Source: Saccharum officinarum
Lineage: Eukaryota; Streptophyta; Magnoliopsida; Poales; Poaceae
Reading direction: 5' to 3'
NCBI GenBank assembly: GCA_020631735.1
Contig: CM036223.1
Span: forward strand, 12,153,356-12,217,355
Length of the DNA stretch: 64,000 nt
Shown: one piece after another, positions 1-13,950 of the stretch
Numbering within the stretch: position 1 is the first letter of the stretch
Layout: each line of letters opens with the position of its first letter
Notes under the pieces: generated by a model
Told to the model about the DNA's origin: nothing
Seen by the model: only the letters and a program-made list of their open reading frames with translations
Database searches by the model: none
Position numbers and translations under genes: made by a program

Positions 1-1856
1 TCTCAGGTGTAAGAACTTAACTACCCTCAAAGGCATAAGTCACACTTAATAATATACAAGCAAACAACTATAATTGGAATTTATCCCTTTTCTGGACAAG
101 CAACAATAGCTTCATAATTCAATCATATCTGGAGTTTTATAAATCCAAATGACTTGAAAGAAGACATTATGGAAAGCTTATGAAATTCTCTACATTTCAT
201 TTATAATCATCATAGCATGATTCCAAAGTTTAACATGTCGAATTTACATAAACACAGCAACTGGTATAACAAGACAGAGAGCAAGCAATTCTGTAACCCA
301 ACTTTAAACAGCTATAACTCCTAAACCACATGGCCAAATGCCACCAAATTTTAACAGAAGCTAGATATATACATTATCTACAACTTTTGTATAAACAAGT
401 TTTACAATAGAGCATATTATCATCAAGAACTTTGCTAAGTTCCCAGATCTGTCCAGAAACCATATTGGCAAGAAAATAATTATTAACTTATGTTGCAAGT
501 ACATAATTAGGTAAAACAAACTTTACCAACATTTCATATATGACTAATGAACACCAGAAAACATAGTGTCAATTACTAAATAAATTCTTTTAATACATTT
601 TCTTAATTTATTTAGATAATTAGGTGGAATTATGACTACATCATAAAGATGCTCAATAAATTCTACCAAAATTACAGAGGCCTACACATGCTCCCAAAAG
701 TCTACTATCCAAATTTGAAACCATTTGGACATGTATAACAACCTCTATGAAAAAGACAAATGGCTATAGCAATAAATCATGTGAGAGCAAGTTAATTCCA
801 AAACTCCATATTTTCTGTGAACACAAGGCCATATTATGAATCAATATGATAGAGAAACATCATACTAAGGTAATGGAACAACATTTTCTATTTTATCATT
901 TATATATTATTTATAAGCTATTTATCAAGATATAAACAAGTTAAATCAATAACTTGAGCATACAGTAAGCAATGACCATGCAATTTATACCACAGTACAT
1001 CCATAGGATGACAATCCTACCATAAAAATTTCACATCAATTGAAGCATCACAACTCAAGATATAAAAATAACAAGAAAAACAAGCATTTATTTTTCATTT
1101 AACAAGATCTAAGTCAAACATCCTGAAACCCGGAAACAACCTATAAATTTTATATTTTTCTTAGATAGTGCATATTACTAGAAGACCAACAAAATTGGAA
1201 TCACTAATTTTGGACTTCTAAAACTCAAGATATGGCTCTAGTCAAGTTTATAAGCATTTTAGAGCATTTTTAAAGCTTAAATAAAGACATCAGAAAACTT
1301 CTACAAACATCTAACATTTTATGACTCTACTGCATAGATCTATTCTCAAGGTTTCCAAAAAGTCCACTTTTGCTATTTTTGGAATTACCTAGCATGAGAT
1401 ATGATTTTTAGAAGATTTACATAAAATCTGAATTTCAAAAACAGGATTTAGAACAACCCTACTAATTTGCTAGCTCCACCCGAATACATACCCAGACAAC
1501 CGCTTTCTTAAACCGACAAGTGGGACCCGCTGCTCATCCGGACCCACTCTTCAGTCAACCACACAGAGAGAGAGACAGAGAGGAGGGGCGCCGGTCTTCA
1601 TCCCCCGACGAACAGAGGAGCTCGTCGGAGCTCGCTGCTCCAGCCGGAGGAGGCCACGCCGGTAGCCGGGAAATGGCGGTAGAGCAAGAGGAGGCCGACG
1701 CGCACCCGTGGGTGGCCATGGCTCGGCTCGAGGGGGTTCGAGGTGGCCCAGCCACGTGCGCCGGTGGCCATGCTCGGGGCGTCTCCGGCGGCAGGGTGCC
1801 CCGGCGACGGTTGGGGACAGGGAAGAGGTGCGCCGGGCGCAGTGTGAGGTGGTGAG
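1..1856 (-). mobile_element. D-type LTR fragment (divergent LTR subfamily), cut by window edge and by element B
   Basis: This stretch is nearly identical to 25200-27063, apart from scattered indels near the scaffold gap. It is a more divergent relative of the middle of the element B/C LTR: both carry the same run of AT-rich segments followed by a GC-rich block (here from about 1520). It stops abruptly at 1856, where the LTR of element B begins with TGTAACGG, so B appears to have inserted into it after ggtgag. The intact D-type copy continues past the same point (27063). Small ORFs in the GC-rich end are unrelated between frames and look non-coding. Orientation is inferred from homology with B and C. 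Confidence 0.7.
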
Positions 1857-4800
1857 TGTAACGGAACCGTCCAAATTATAAGAGCACAAGTACAAAAACA
1901 ATCACTGAAATGATCAAATTCTCGCACTTGAGCCCATATAACTCCGGTAGTCCAATGAGACCATGAGGGATTTCAAACCAACCAACATACAAGCCAAGAT
2001 CGTAGTGATTCAACATAACAAGTCACATGTTACAACCATTTCGCAAGTAATTCAATATACATCGGAGTTCAACATAGTTATTAGAACTTACATTGAAAAG
2101 TAGCGGAAGCAAAGTAATTTGAAACTAACATTATTCTTATTTCAAATACATGCCAGTACCACGGTCGACTTCCAACAAAAGCATTAGAGATAAGATAACT
2201 TAGACGGATCACGCCCGTGATCACACTCCGCCTCTACGGCAGGAGCCAACCAACTCTTGCAGTAACCATGATACTTCACAACCTGCAACAAGTGGGGAAT
2301 AAAACCCTGAGTACAAGAAGGTACTCAGCTAGACTTACCCGTCAGAAACCAGAAATAAGGTGACACCAAGGATTATGCAAGGCTGATATAAAGTGGGGCT
2401 AGCTTGACAACATTTTGCATAAAAAGCTTAATATAGATGATCAATCATTAATGCTTAAGCATCAAGTTAATTATTATTAACCTATCATCTATATTAGAAC
2501 CTGTACTAGAGCACTCACTTTATTAGGAGCAAACAATATTAACCATAGCAGGTATAAATTTAGGCAACCTTTCCATCGTGATCCAATTTACCATCAGTTC
2601 AATTTAATTGAATCTACGTTGCCGCTGCTCAAGTCAAGTGCTCACTAACCGGGAGCGACGGCGATTCGAATCGAATTCCTATCCAGCTGGAGGGGTATTT
2701 CTAACACTCACCGCGCAGGCCCCTGCCAGGGTCGCACAAGCCACCTTTTCATATGATTCAGGAATCACGGGTCCGAATGATGTCGCGACCCCAAGGGCGA
2801 CACTCTGCCAGGTGATAGGGACTCTAACCCCCCTTGGTCTCACGCCAATGTCCCCAAGCACATCCTTTCTCTCCTCCAAGAAGCAACCTACCATTCGATT
2901 CCCGGCCTGAATCACATTACTCGGCTTCGCGGTCGGAACGGCTTATCCGGCCAACTAAGTGTTAGACTGCGTTCAACATGACTCAAGGACGTACAGCGAA
3001 TCGGTCCTTAAACGACTCAGACGGGGATAGATCCACACCCAAGACCTCCATGCCTTGTTGCTTCACTATCGTCATCCCGCCCGGTCTCATTTCATTTTAT
3101 TAACACATGGTTCCATTCCACGATAGCAAATATAGCCAACCGTGCCATATATGAATATCCCTATATCTCGCAGGTGACAGGAAATCACCTGACTTCTACC
3201 GCTTAAAGCAGGGCTAAGCATCTACTCGATCCTAGTCTATGTAGGATTCAAGGATTCATATATCTGGACAAGGAATGATATAATGCAGCAAGGTTTTCAA
3301 CCAACTCCTACCACTTAATGCAACAATACTTATAACATAAATAGAATTAATTGCTTTGAAGATAGGAGGCTTATAATGCTCCGGGGCTTGCCTGGGATCC
3401 GACTCAAGTTAGAGTATGTCAGATGAAGTCACTTGGCGAGCAACCTCCAATCTACCACTTGTCCGGTCCTTCTATCTTCCGGTTTGGATCCACCAAACAC
3501 CGTCTTCGGGTTTGGCTCCAACGCCACATCCTTCACACGTTTCTGCTAGCGTACCTATATGAGATGCAACAATGCATATGTATGAATGCATAGAAGTGCA
3601 ATAACAAAGAAATCAAACAAGCATACCAAAGTTCTCATAAACACCTAGAGCTAATTAACTTAATCCACAATAGGGCATAACATAGAAGATTGCAAATACA
3701 TCAATCAAGACACAAGTCTTATAAGATCCTAGGGTACCAAACCAAGTACCAACAAATATAGGTGTCACACTTCAATACACAAGCATGGCAAAGTTAATCA
3801 AAGCACTAGAACTAGAAATTGCTACCTTCTGGACATCAGACCAACAGCTGAGTAATTTAATCATAACTGGAGATCTACAACTCTAAATGACTTGCAAGAA
3901 GACATTATGGAAAGCTTATGAAATTATCTAAATTCCATTTATAAACATCACAGCATGATTCCAAAGTTTAACATGTCGAATTTACACAAATACCGAAACT
4001 GGTCTAACAAGACAGAGAGCAAGCAATTCTATAACCTAACTTTAAACAGCTGTAGTTTCTAAACCATATGGCCAAATGCCACCAAATTTTAACAGCAGCT
4101 AGATATATAAATTATCTACAACTTTTGTATAAACAAGTTTCACAATAGAGCACATTATCATGAAGAACTTTGCTAAGTTTCCAGATCTGTCCAGAAACCA
4201 TATCGGCAAGAAAATAATTATTAACTTATGTTGCAAGTACATAATTAGGTAAAACCAACTTTACCAACATTTCATATATGACTAATGAACACCAGAAAAC
4301 ATAGTGTCAATTACTAAATAAATTCTTTTAATACATTTTCTTAATTTATTTAGATAAATAGGTGGAATTATGAACACCTATCAAAAGTGCACAATAAATT
4401 CTACCAAAATTACAGTGGTCTAATATTGCTCTCAAAAGTCTACTGTACAAATTTCAAGCCATTTAGATAAGTATATCAACCTCTATGAAAAAGACAATCA
4501 CTATTGAAATAAATCATGTGAGAACAGGTAAAACCTAAAACTCAATATTTTCTGTGAATACATGGCCATAGAATGAACCAAAATGATAGAGAAACATCAT
4601 ACTAAGGTAATGGAACAACATTTTCTATTTTATCATTTATATATTATTTATAAGCTATTTATCAAGCTATAAACAAGTTAAATCAATAACTTGAGCATAC
4701 AGTAAGCAATGACCATGAAATTTATACCACAGTACATCCATAGCATAACAAGCCTACCCTAAAAATTTCACATCAATTGGAGCAGCACAACTCAAGATAT

Positions 4801-6944
4801 AAAAATAACAAGCAATATAATGTAATTTCTTATTTATCAAGGTCCAATCAAAACCCTAAGAAAACAGTGAACAAATAGTGTGTTTAATATTTTTACTAGC
4901 AAGTACATGTCATCACAAAATTAACAAAACAAGAATCACTATTTTTGGATGTCTAAAACTCCAGATCTTGCTCTAGTTAGGTTTAAAGGCATTTCTAGAG
5001 CATTTTTAAAACGTAAATAAAGACATCAGAAAACATCTACAAACATGTAACCTTTTATGACTCTATTACATAGATCTCTTCTCAAGGTTTCCAAAAAGTC
5101 CACTTTTACTATTTTTTGGAGTCTCCTAGTATGAGATATGAATATTTGAAGATTTACATGAAATCTGAAATTCAAAATCGGAATTACTCAAACCCTAATG
5201 AAATCGCTAGGCGCACCCGAACGTGTACCCCATCCCTGCCATTCATAAAGCTGACTCGCGGGACCCGCTGGACCACTGGGCCCACTTGTCACCCACACCA
5301 AGAAACAGAGAAGAGGTACCAGCTTCCTCTTCCTTCGGTGAAAGCAGAGAAGGAGGGGGTGACCGCCGGAGCTACCGGTCGGCTCAACCATCGAGGAGCT
5401 CGCCGGTGTTCAGGGCCGGACCACTCGGTAGGGAGAGGCCCATGATGACGGCGCACCTCTCGTCGAGCACGCCATGCCCAGAGATGACCTGCTGGCCTTC
5501 CCCCTCCCCCAGCTGCGGCACGGCGGCCGATGGCGCTTGCGGCACCAGCGACGGCGAGGCACCGGCGGCGAGGAAAAACGAGCACCCGGTGGAGGAGAGA
5601 GAAGCAAGCCTAGCGGGGCTTTAGGTGAGGCACAGGAGAGTTTGAGTGGGGGTGAACGGTGGTGGATAGAGAGCTCGGCCACCGGTAATGGCTGGCCGCG
5701 GCGGCGAGCTTCGGAAGCTCAAGCTGAGCGCGCGAGAAGTAGAGGAGAGGGACTAGGGGGAGCAGCGATGGGCGAGAAGAAGGAATGAGGGCACACCTAG
5801 GCACGCCCTATCGTCATAGACGCAGACAGAGGAGGTGGAGAGGTCGATAATGGTGAGGTGTACTCGGTGCATGGACGCCATGTCCATCCCTTAGGGGACA
5901 TCTGTCGAGCACGTGGCGAGCTTCGGTGAGGCCATATTGTGATGCCATTTTGGGCTAGCTACGGGCCGAACTGGATCATGGGCCCAAAACAAAGTCTGAT
6001 CTACAGATAATACTCTCCAACTTTGATGAAGGTAGCTCGGCCTGTAGAGCAATAGATCAGCGGGTAATTGGTCCCCAATATGGCAATGTCAACGTTTTGA
6101 AAATGGTCACGGAAACTCGCCTTCGGAGGTCAAAACTCGGTCAAACTCAGTGCAACTTTTTGCATGCTCTTCTCCATAATATAACCTTCAACTTTTATTT
6201 TTGGACCAACTCAAGTTGCTTAACAAATTTTGGAGAACGCGGAATGCCAATGTCGAAGACACTGAAATCAGAGCTTTAAAATTGTTAAGTGTTGGAAACA
6301 GTCCCAAATCTGACTTGTGGGCCCTTTTTTATCATGTTCCACACATTTTCATGACTTGATTCTTAAACAAAGTTTGTTCCTTATAAAATTCTCTACAACT
6401 TTGTAAAAGGGTGCATAGTCATGCAAAGCTTCTATGTCACACTTTTGAAACGATCAAACAAAAGTGTTCTAGGGTCCATACACGGTCAACCATCACTTAG
6501 AAGCACATTTAGGCAAAATGATCAACATGAACATTGTTCCATTAAGTGCCCTAAGTGTAGTTAAGGTGTTGTAGAGTTCATCTAGAGTAATTTGGACAAT
6601 TTGCAAGGTTTGGTTGATGATCTATAGTTCCATTAACTTAATGGGACAGATTCTAATAGGAATGGAACTTATCATTTCATGTGACTTTTTGATTCCAAAC
6701 TTTACGAAACTTTTCCAGGGATGAATATAGATAGTTATTGATGTGAGACATGTGAATATACTTTGATAACAAACCCAAGCATATATCTTTTAATTGAGCC
6801 TATATGTAAGCAAGGGTGCAACATCCAAGTTTCGATTAGGGTTTACTTCCATAGGTTTGACTTGGCATTGTCATCTCCACTTAATCTGTCATGTTTAAGC
6901 CCAAACCCACTACTTAGTGAATGATAAACACCTGGGGTGTTACA
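1857..6944 (-). mobile_element. 3' LTR of element B (LTR1), 5088 bp
   Basis: The plus strand reads TGTAACGG at the left edge and ends GGGGTGTTACA, so the minus-strand LTR begins TGTAACACCCC and ends CCGTTACA, with TG...CA termini. A polypurine tract abuts its right edge, which makes it the 3' LTR of a minus-strand element. It is nearly identical to 50609-55697, and its first 1.84 kb matches 12071-13909 with only about ten substitutions by eye. It contains a GC-rich block at about 5190-5800, matching in relative position the GC-rich leader block of element A. The ORFs of 60-130 codons within it are conserved only because the whole LTR is, and resemble no known protein. Confidence 0.88.
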
Positions 6945-6945
6945 G

Positions 6946-6958
6946 CCCTCCCCCCTTA
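6946..6958 (-). other. Polypurine tract of element B
   Basis: On the minus strand this reads as a run of A and G ending one base before the TG of the 3' LTR. It is the expected plus-strand DNA primer for reverse transcription. Element C (30817-30829) and element A (45212-45223) carry the same tract. Confidence 0.8.
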
Positions 6959-9900
6959 AAAGAATCGCGTCCCGAGATTCGGAATGGAAGACCTTTTAAG
7001 GAAGAGAGGCACGTTATCTAGTTTCCAAAAGTAGCGATAGCGTTATGCTACTTAGCTTCAAACATCAGCGAACAATTTGGCCAAGGAACTTTCTGATACT
7101 TACTCTTCATGGTAAAATTTGTCTGAAGAATTCCCTTCATTGACTTCCATGAAGCATTGTTACTTTGGGAGGAATCCCAGATAATACATTATTGCATTCT
7201 CAATGTACGGAGATCATTTGGTCCATGAGTGACCACTCACAAGCATTTGATTCTTTATTGAACATAACATGGTCCGTATGAACTTTACACTAGACCGAAC
7301 TCTTCAGAAGTATACTCGTCGAAATGACTCTATGTTCACAAGGTTTGAAAAGTAGCCCTCTACCAGAATGGCTTGAGCGCAACCTTCCAAATGGAGTGAG
7401 ATCATAGATGACAAACATCCTCTGAGGTTATAGGATACTGATTAACCAATAGACAGGGTCTATGTTGGTCATAAATGTTCAATCCTTCTGATATCAACTA
7501 AAGAAAAACTACTTAAGGTTCCATGTGTGCAGTTCTCTTTCTCTGATGACAACACTGTATTATCTAAGTCTATCAAGGGATTAGTACATATGATAACTGA
7601 CTCAGTTGGCTCCGTATTTCTGCCAAATGTTACCTAAGAAGATTCTCTTATCGAATTGCAACAGTTATCCGGGTGGATTCAGATGCAAGCTCTTGGTAAA
7701 AACATGTATAAGGTACCAAAGTATGTCATCATGGGAAAATAATTCCTAAAGAAAGATGTAACGAGGCCTTAAAGACAACAAAAGTTGTAATTATTCACTT
7801 AACCGCGGGGAGTAGTCTACCACCAAGCGATTGAGTAAAAATTTTCCTTAGTGACTTAGTTATACTGTAAGTTGAGTTGACTTGCAGCATAACAACTTTG
7901 TCAGGCCAACTTTCACCTTAGGCTTTCTCCTTTTGGATCAAATAGTAACTCTAAGATGGGAAATCTGTTGTTTGACACTTTTCAAATTGCTTTTGATTCA
8001 CGATGGTATAAATTGATTGGTAGAAACCAAGGCTGCTCGTACATTGGGGATACGAGAAAGCAAAAACAAGTGAAAGAGTGTAAACAAGTATCTATGGGAC
8101 CTCAAAAGGGCCATCCAACAGCAGATCTCGACTATAAATTTTCATACCAATCCGAGGATGCACACGCTTTGAACTTGCGGGTTACTTTTGTAGGGCAAAA
8201 CACATACTCTGCCTGGAGAACATTCCTACAAGGGTAAGGAACCGCTTTCGAATATTCCTTGACACTTCGTCCAATCAAGTTATGGACAAACCATTTGTGG
8301 CACCTATGGGCACAGGGATACAGATTGGACTAGGGCATACTTTCTCTAATTCTTTACTTTAGCGGATAGAACACCTTGCACTATCTGTGTGATTGTCCAA
8401 GATGAAATTTACTTGATCTCCATGGCTCTGAAAGATAGAGTATCACTCAAGTTGTGGCTATTGCTCTGTAAGACATAGCCTTCATAGCTAGCCTTCATAG
8501 CTACCAAAGAGTCGTTACCTAGCTGGAGATTAACCTTCCTATTGGTAACTAATCAGTTGTCTCTCAACACTAAAAAGTTCCAAATCTTCACTCTTGACCA
8601 CAACAACTGTGGTTGATGCAGAATAGATGGTTGCCATCGAAGTTGGCAAATACGAAGTTATTCTAGAGATGGTTGATTTCGATTGTATGGTCATTATGCA
8701 CAATGCGACAATCGATTCTCATCCCACAGATAACTTATCCAAAAGTAAGTGTTGTGTGTCCTTTTTAACCAACAGAGCTGAGATACGTGGCTCCCTAGAT
8801 GCTGGTTGTCAATACTTGGGCAACTATGTAGAGTCACTTGACTACCACATATTGCAATCTGTTAAAGTTTATGTCGGTGACCTGTTCTTCAAAGGTTATC
8901 CTCTTAGCAACTTCAGGAGGAAGCTCCACTACTTTCGGTCTAAGATATGGATCTTACAATACGATATGGAGAGATAACCAAGAAAAAAAACACGAGAAAA
9001 TAACACATCGTCTGTCGTTTCATAATGGATCATGACTAGAAACCGTGATACCAACGCGTGCCAAGCAGCCAGCCATGTGTCTGCAGCCACAAGAGGCCCT
9101 TGGTTTCGTCGCGGCACCATCAGCGACTACTCATAACACCATTACTAAACGCACAATGAAAGTGAAATTTCAAGTGGCACCAATGGGCTGTAAGAGCAAG
9201 CGCCATACAAGGAGGGACAGCAAGCAAAGGTAGTCACAAGGTTTAGAATCAACACGAAAATGATCCGAAGATCAAAATATAGCACAAGAGAACATCACAC
9301 AAATGCCAAGGATAACTGAGCAAGAGACTCTTGCTTAAATTCTATGTACGACTTGCGTCCACCGAGGGGAGTACCAGATAAAAGATTAACAGGAGATTCA
9401 TTCATGTTGGGCAACAACATGAGATCAAGACTGATAAACATCTCAAGACTTGAGAAGGTTGGGGACGGATTAAGAAAATTTTAAGGGCGAAAACCGACAC
9501 GTAGTCATAGATTGAGTTGATAAGGTAGATGCACGAATTTGCAAGCACACGATTTAGAGGCCATAGCAGAGATACATTGCGTCATACTAGCTAACCTTTG
9601 GGAGAGGTAACCGGAAGGTCCAGCATGGATTTGGGTACGGTCTCCACAATTGGCAACGTACAAACCATGGTCAAGGGCTAGCATTGATAAAAGTTAACTT
9701 GGTTGGTCAGTCGATAAAGGTCTTCACAAAAATAGTTGCAAAACACCCATGGCTTATGCAAACACATAGGAGAACTAAACTTTGGGCTTTTGGTCAAGCC
9801 AGGGTATGGATACAAACATTCAAGGGCTAACCACCAAGTCTACAGGCTCAGGCTCCTAAGAGAGAGAACCTGATTGCAGACAACACTAAGAGATCAGTTC

Positions 9901-12056
9901 TCGTAACTCGAGTGTTGCCCTAAGATAAAGCTATTTGACACTCGTGTGCTCACCGAGGACAAACGAGGTGACAACTAGGGCACTACCTAGATAACAAGCA
10001 TACATACACGCATCACCGTCAAGTAGACAATTGAGAAAATTTAAACGAATGAGCTTAAGCAATCAATACAAGCACAAGGCTCACCCAAAATAAGCATTTA
10101 TCTCAAGCATGAACTAACTACTAGTTTAGCTCAAAACAAACGCTAGCTAAGGTGACTAACTTAACATATGCATAGAATCTAGACAGCAACACAGTAGTTA
10201 CTTGTCTCAACCATGACTAAGGTTGTAGACATCCCCTAAAGGTGATCCTAGACTTTATAGAAAGCTTAGGAAGATGGCTACACTTTAGTTATTCATACCA
10301 ACAGCTAATTCCTAGATTAACCTGACCAAAATTGCTAATGTTTCAGATCTGTACCAATATGGACAGAAAACTGACAAGAAATTTGAAAATGCATAACTGG
10401 AGTTATAGAGACACAACAAGGCTGAGCCTTAACTTTATGTAAAGCTTATTAAGTTGTCTATAACTTTCTTATTATCATATTAAGATGATTCTATAGCTAA
10501 CAAGGCCAGACAAGACAAAGAAGACATCTCTGCCCAGATTTGGACAGATTCTGTCATTCCACTTTACAAGCTCATAAGTAGAGATTTAGACCACCAAAAT
10601 TAGTGTTATAGGACATTTTGGAAAGCTTAGAAAAAGTACTACACTTCCTCTAATATTTCCAAGGCATGATTCTATAATCACATAGGTCAAATAAAGCAAA
10701 CATTCAGATTTGTTCTGAACATGAGCAGATTCTGACAACAAACTTCTAAAATTTATAACTCTCAAACCATAAGACCTAGGGTCATAAAATTTTTGGACAA
10801 GCTAGATAAGTAAGTTAGCTACAACTTTGGTATTCTCTATAACTATAGAAAACACCATTATGATCATAAAAGCATCACTACAACAGAAACAGTTCTAGCA
10901 GCCAACGTTTAATAAGCAAAACAAAGCTTGCCTTTGTTCTACTTAACAAGAGAGCACACAAACATATTATTCTAGCAGCTCTAAACATTATTACCTTAGA
11001 CCAACACCAATTTAATTCATTTATGAGAATCCATAATTATTTAAGTGAGGTCTAAAGTATTGGCAAACGCTTGGGTGAACAACATATCCACCACTTGGCT
11101 AAGCTAGAGGATATCTCTAAGTTCAAGCATGTAGCCACACTTATTTCTAGTAAGGCTAAGCACATATTTTTCTCAAACAACATGGAACAAGGTATTTTTG
11201 TTTTACTTCACTCAAGAAAGATAGTGTAACACATTGATCACAAGTTACACACTATAGAACAAGGGTGAGAAGAGTATAGCCATGCATAAAGCAACAATCA
11301 TGATAATGCATGCTTCGTCCTATTCGTCCTCACAAGACTGCCAACCTAAGGTGGCGATCACGTTCTATGTCGGTGGCATAACACGCACTCTCTCAATATA
11401 TAGCTAGTCATCAGCTACATTTAACTTACGCATTCGTGGTTAGCGTACCTGTAGAAAAGTTTCATTGCAGCCCAACATTCCCCAAATATAGCACACAATG
11501 AAATAGGAAGATAAAATTCTAAGCACTCCCATATACATATACCCCTGTATACGTACATGTAGCACCAAAACTACCCGAATCATTCGATCACCCACAATTA
11601 AGTACCTTCATATATACATGTGTGTAACATGTAGATAATCCAGTAACCAAAACTAACTCTCCCCTAGACCGTAGTTTGTACAGTCATGCTCTCACAACTC
11701 ACACTTACCGGAGCGTAGATGCGACGTTGCATAAAAGTAAACTAGCAACATATATGACTATTTCATATATGAAGGCTACCTCTAATCTGACACACCGGGT
11801 AGCATAGTGTGGGAGAGTCATCACACATACATACCTTGGCCTGGGCGTAGATGCATAAATGAAAAACCCCCAAGTTAGTACTTATATAAGCCACCTAATA
11901 ATCCTTATATGGGCATAAGGAAATTGACCACTGGCATACTTAGGTTTAAAATTTAGATTTGACAAACCTATATATAACTATAAGTTGATAACACTGATTT
12001 TATAAAACAAAACCATTGTTTTAAATACACATATGACAAGTTTAATGTTGAATCTT

Positions 12057-12068
12057 GCTTCGATACCA
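12057..12068 (-). other. Primer-binding site of element B (tRNA-iMet type)
   Basis: The minus strand reads TGGTATCGAAGC two bases inside the LTR end. This matches 10 of 12 positions of the plant initiator-methionine tRNA 3' complement TGGTATCAGAGC. It defines 12071 as the edge of the 5' LTR of B. Confidence 0.8.
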
Positions 12069-12070
12069 GC

Positions 12071-13909
12071 TGTAACGGAACCGTCCAAATTATAAGAGCA
12101 CAAGTACAAAAACAATCACTGAAATGATCAAATTCTCACACTTGAGCCCATATAACTCCGGTAGTCCAATGAGACCATGAGGGATTTCAAACCAACCAAC
12201 ATACAAGCCAAGATCGTAGTGATTCAACATAACAAGTCACATGTTACAACCATTTCGCAAGTAATTCAATATACATCGGAGTTCAACATAGTTATTAGAA
12301 CTTACATTGAAAAGTAGCGGAAGCAAAGTAATTTGAAACTAACATTATTCTTATTTCAAATACATGCCAGTACCACGGTCGACTTCCAACAAAAGCATTA
12401 GAGATAAGATAACTTAGATGGATCACGCCCGTGATCACACTCCGCCTCTACGGCAGGAGCCAACCAACTCTTGCAGTAACCATGATACTTCACAACCTGC
12501 AACAAGTGGGGAATAAAACCCTGAGTACAAGAAGGTACTCAGCTAGACTTACCCGTCAGAAACCAGAAATAAGGTGACACCAAGGATTATGCAAGGCTGA
12601 TATAAAGTGGGGCTAGCTTGACAACATTTTGCATAAAAAGCTTAATATAGATGATCAATCATTAATGCTTAAGCATCAAGTTAATTATTATTAACCTATC
12701 ATCTATATTAGAACCTGTACTAGAGCACTCACTTTATTAGGAGCAAACAATATTAAGCATAGCAGGTATAAATTTAGGCAACCTTTCCATCGTGATCCAA
12801 TTTACCATCAGTTCAATTTAATTGAATCTACGTTGCCGCTGCTCAAGTCAAGTGCTCACTAACCGGGAGCGACGGCGATTCGAATCGAATTCCTATCCAG
12901 CTGGAGGGGTATTTCTAACACTCACCGCGCAGGCCCCTGCCAGGGTCACACAAGCCACCTTTTCATATGATTCAGGAATCACGGGTCCGAATGATGTCGT
13001 GACCCCAAGGGCGACACTCTGCCAGGTGATAGGGACTCTAACCCCCCCGCTTGGTCTCACGCCAATGTCCCCAAGCACATCCTTTCTCTCCTCCAAGAAG
13101 CAACCTACCATTCGATTCCCGGCCTGAATCACATTACTCGGCTTCGCGGTCGGAACGGCTTATCCGGCCAACTAAGTGTTAGACTGCGTTCAACATGACT
13201 CAAGGACGTACAGCGAATCGGTCCTTAAACGACTCAGACGGGGATAGATCCACACCCAAGACCTCTATGCCTTGTTGCTTCACTATCGTCATCCCGCCCG
13301 GTCTCATTTCATTTTATTAACACATGGTTCCATTCCACGATAGCAAATATAGCCAACCGTGCCATATATGAATATCCCTATATCTCGCAGGTGACAGGAA
13401 ATCACCTGACTTCTACCGCTTAAAGCAGGGCTAAGCATCTACTCGATCCTAGTCTATGTAGGATTCAAGGATTCATATATCTGGACAAGGAATGATATAA
13501 TGCAGCAAGGTTTTCAACCAACTCCTACCACTTAATGCAACAATACTTATAACATAAATAGAATTAATTGCTTTGAAGATAGGAGGCTTATAATGCTCCG
13601 GGGCTTGCCTGGGATCCGACTCAAGTTAGAGTATGTCAGATGAAGTCACTTGGCGAGCACCCTCTAATCTACCACTTGTCCAGTCCTTCTATCTTCCGGT
13701 TTGGATCCACAAAACACCGTCTTCGGGTTTGGCTCCAACGCCACATCCTTCACACGTTTCTGCTAGCGTACCTATATGAGATGCAACAATGCATATGTAT
13801 GAATGCATAGAAGTGCAATAACAAAGAAATCAAACAAGCATACCAAAGTTCTCATAAAACACCTAGAGCTAATTAACTTAATCCACAATAGGGCATAACA
13901 TGGAAGATT
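12071..13909 (-). mobile_element. Truncated 5' LTR of element B (LTR2a)
   Basis: Begins TGTAACGG at the PBS side and matches 1857-3691 with only about ten substitutions and two short indels by eye. The match ends at cataacatggaagatt, where satellite sequence begins. The missing remainder corresponds almost exactly to 27547-30815, which starts about 16 bases before this breakpoint in LTR coordinates. The few differences from LTR1 are mostly C/T or G/A transitions, as expected for methylated young DNA. Confidence 0.85.
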
Positions 13910-13950
13910 TCATAGGCAATAAAGCATTGTTTATTTTGGTGAAATCAAGC
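13910..13950. repeat. Satellite monomer remnant left of the Tat fragment
   Basis: Contains the cataggcaataaagc...gaaatcaagc stretch of a Z-type satellite monomer. Its last 32 bases (13919-13950) recur with one mismatch at 16490-16521 on the other side of the Tat-lineage insertion. Both copies carry the unusual variant aaagcattg where other monomers have aaagcagtg, aaagtagtg or aaagcaatg. Confidence 0.75.

Larger units (their letters stand above)
6945..12070 (-). mobile_element. Internal region of non-autonomous element B (about 5.1 kb, non-coding)
   Basis: Bounded by a PPT on the left and a PBS on the right, so transcription would run right to left. No gag, protease, RT or integrase motif is visible in any frame. 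Two traces tie it to element A. At the PPT end the minus strand still reads PNLGTRFF-stop, matching the NLGTRFL-stop that ends the polyprotein of A. At the PBS end the leader (about 11300-12056) is alignable by eye with 38570-39250 of A, including a candidate intron (donor at 11708, acceptor at 11449). Two plus-strand ORFs (7956-8237 and 8627-8977) are repeated in element C but are antisense to the element and unrecognised. The best description is a large retrotransposon derivative (LARD-like) dependent on proteins supplied in trans. Confidence 0.8.

Noticed and set aside
5116..5804. Conserved ORFs in the GC-rich part of the B, C and D LTRs
   Set aside because: They recur because whole LTRs are near-identical, occur in several overlapping frames, and resemble no protein.
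7956..8977. Plus-strand ORFs of 93 and 116 codons in element B (also in C)
   Set aside because: Antisense to the element, no recognisable motif, and conserved no better than the surrounding non-coding sequence.
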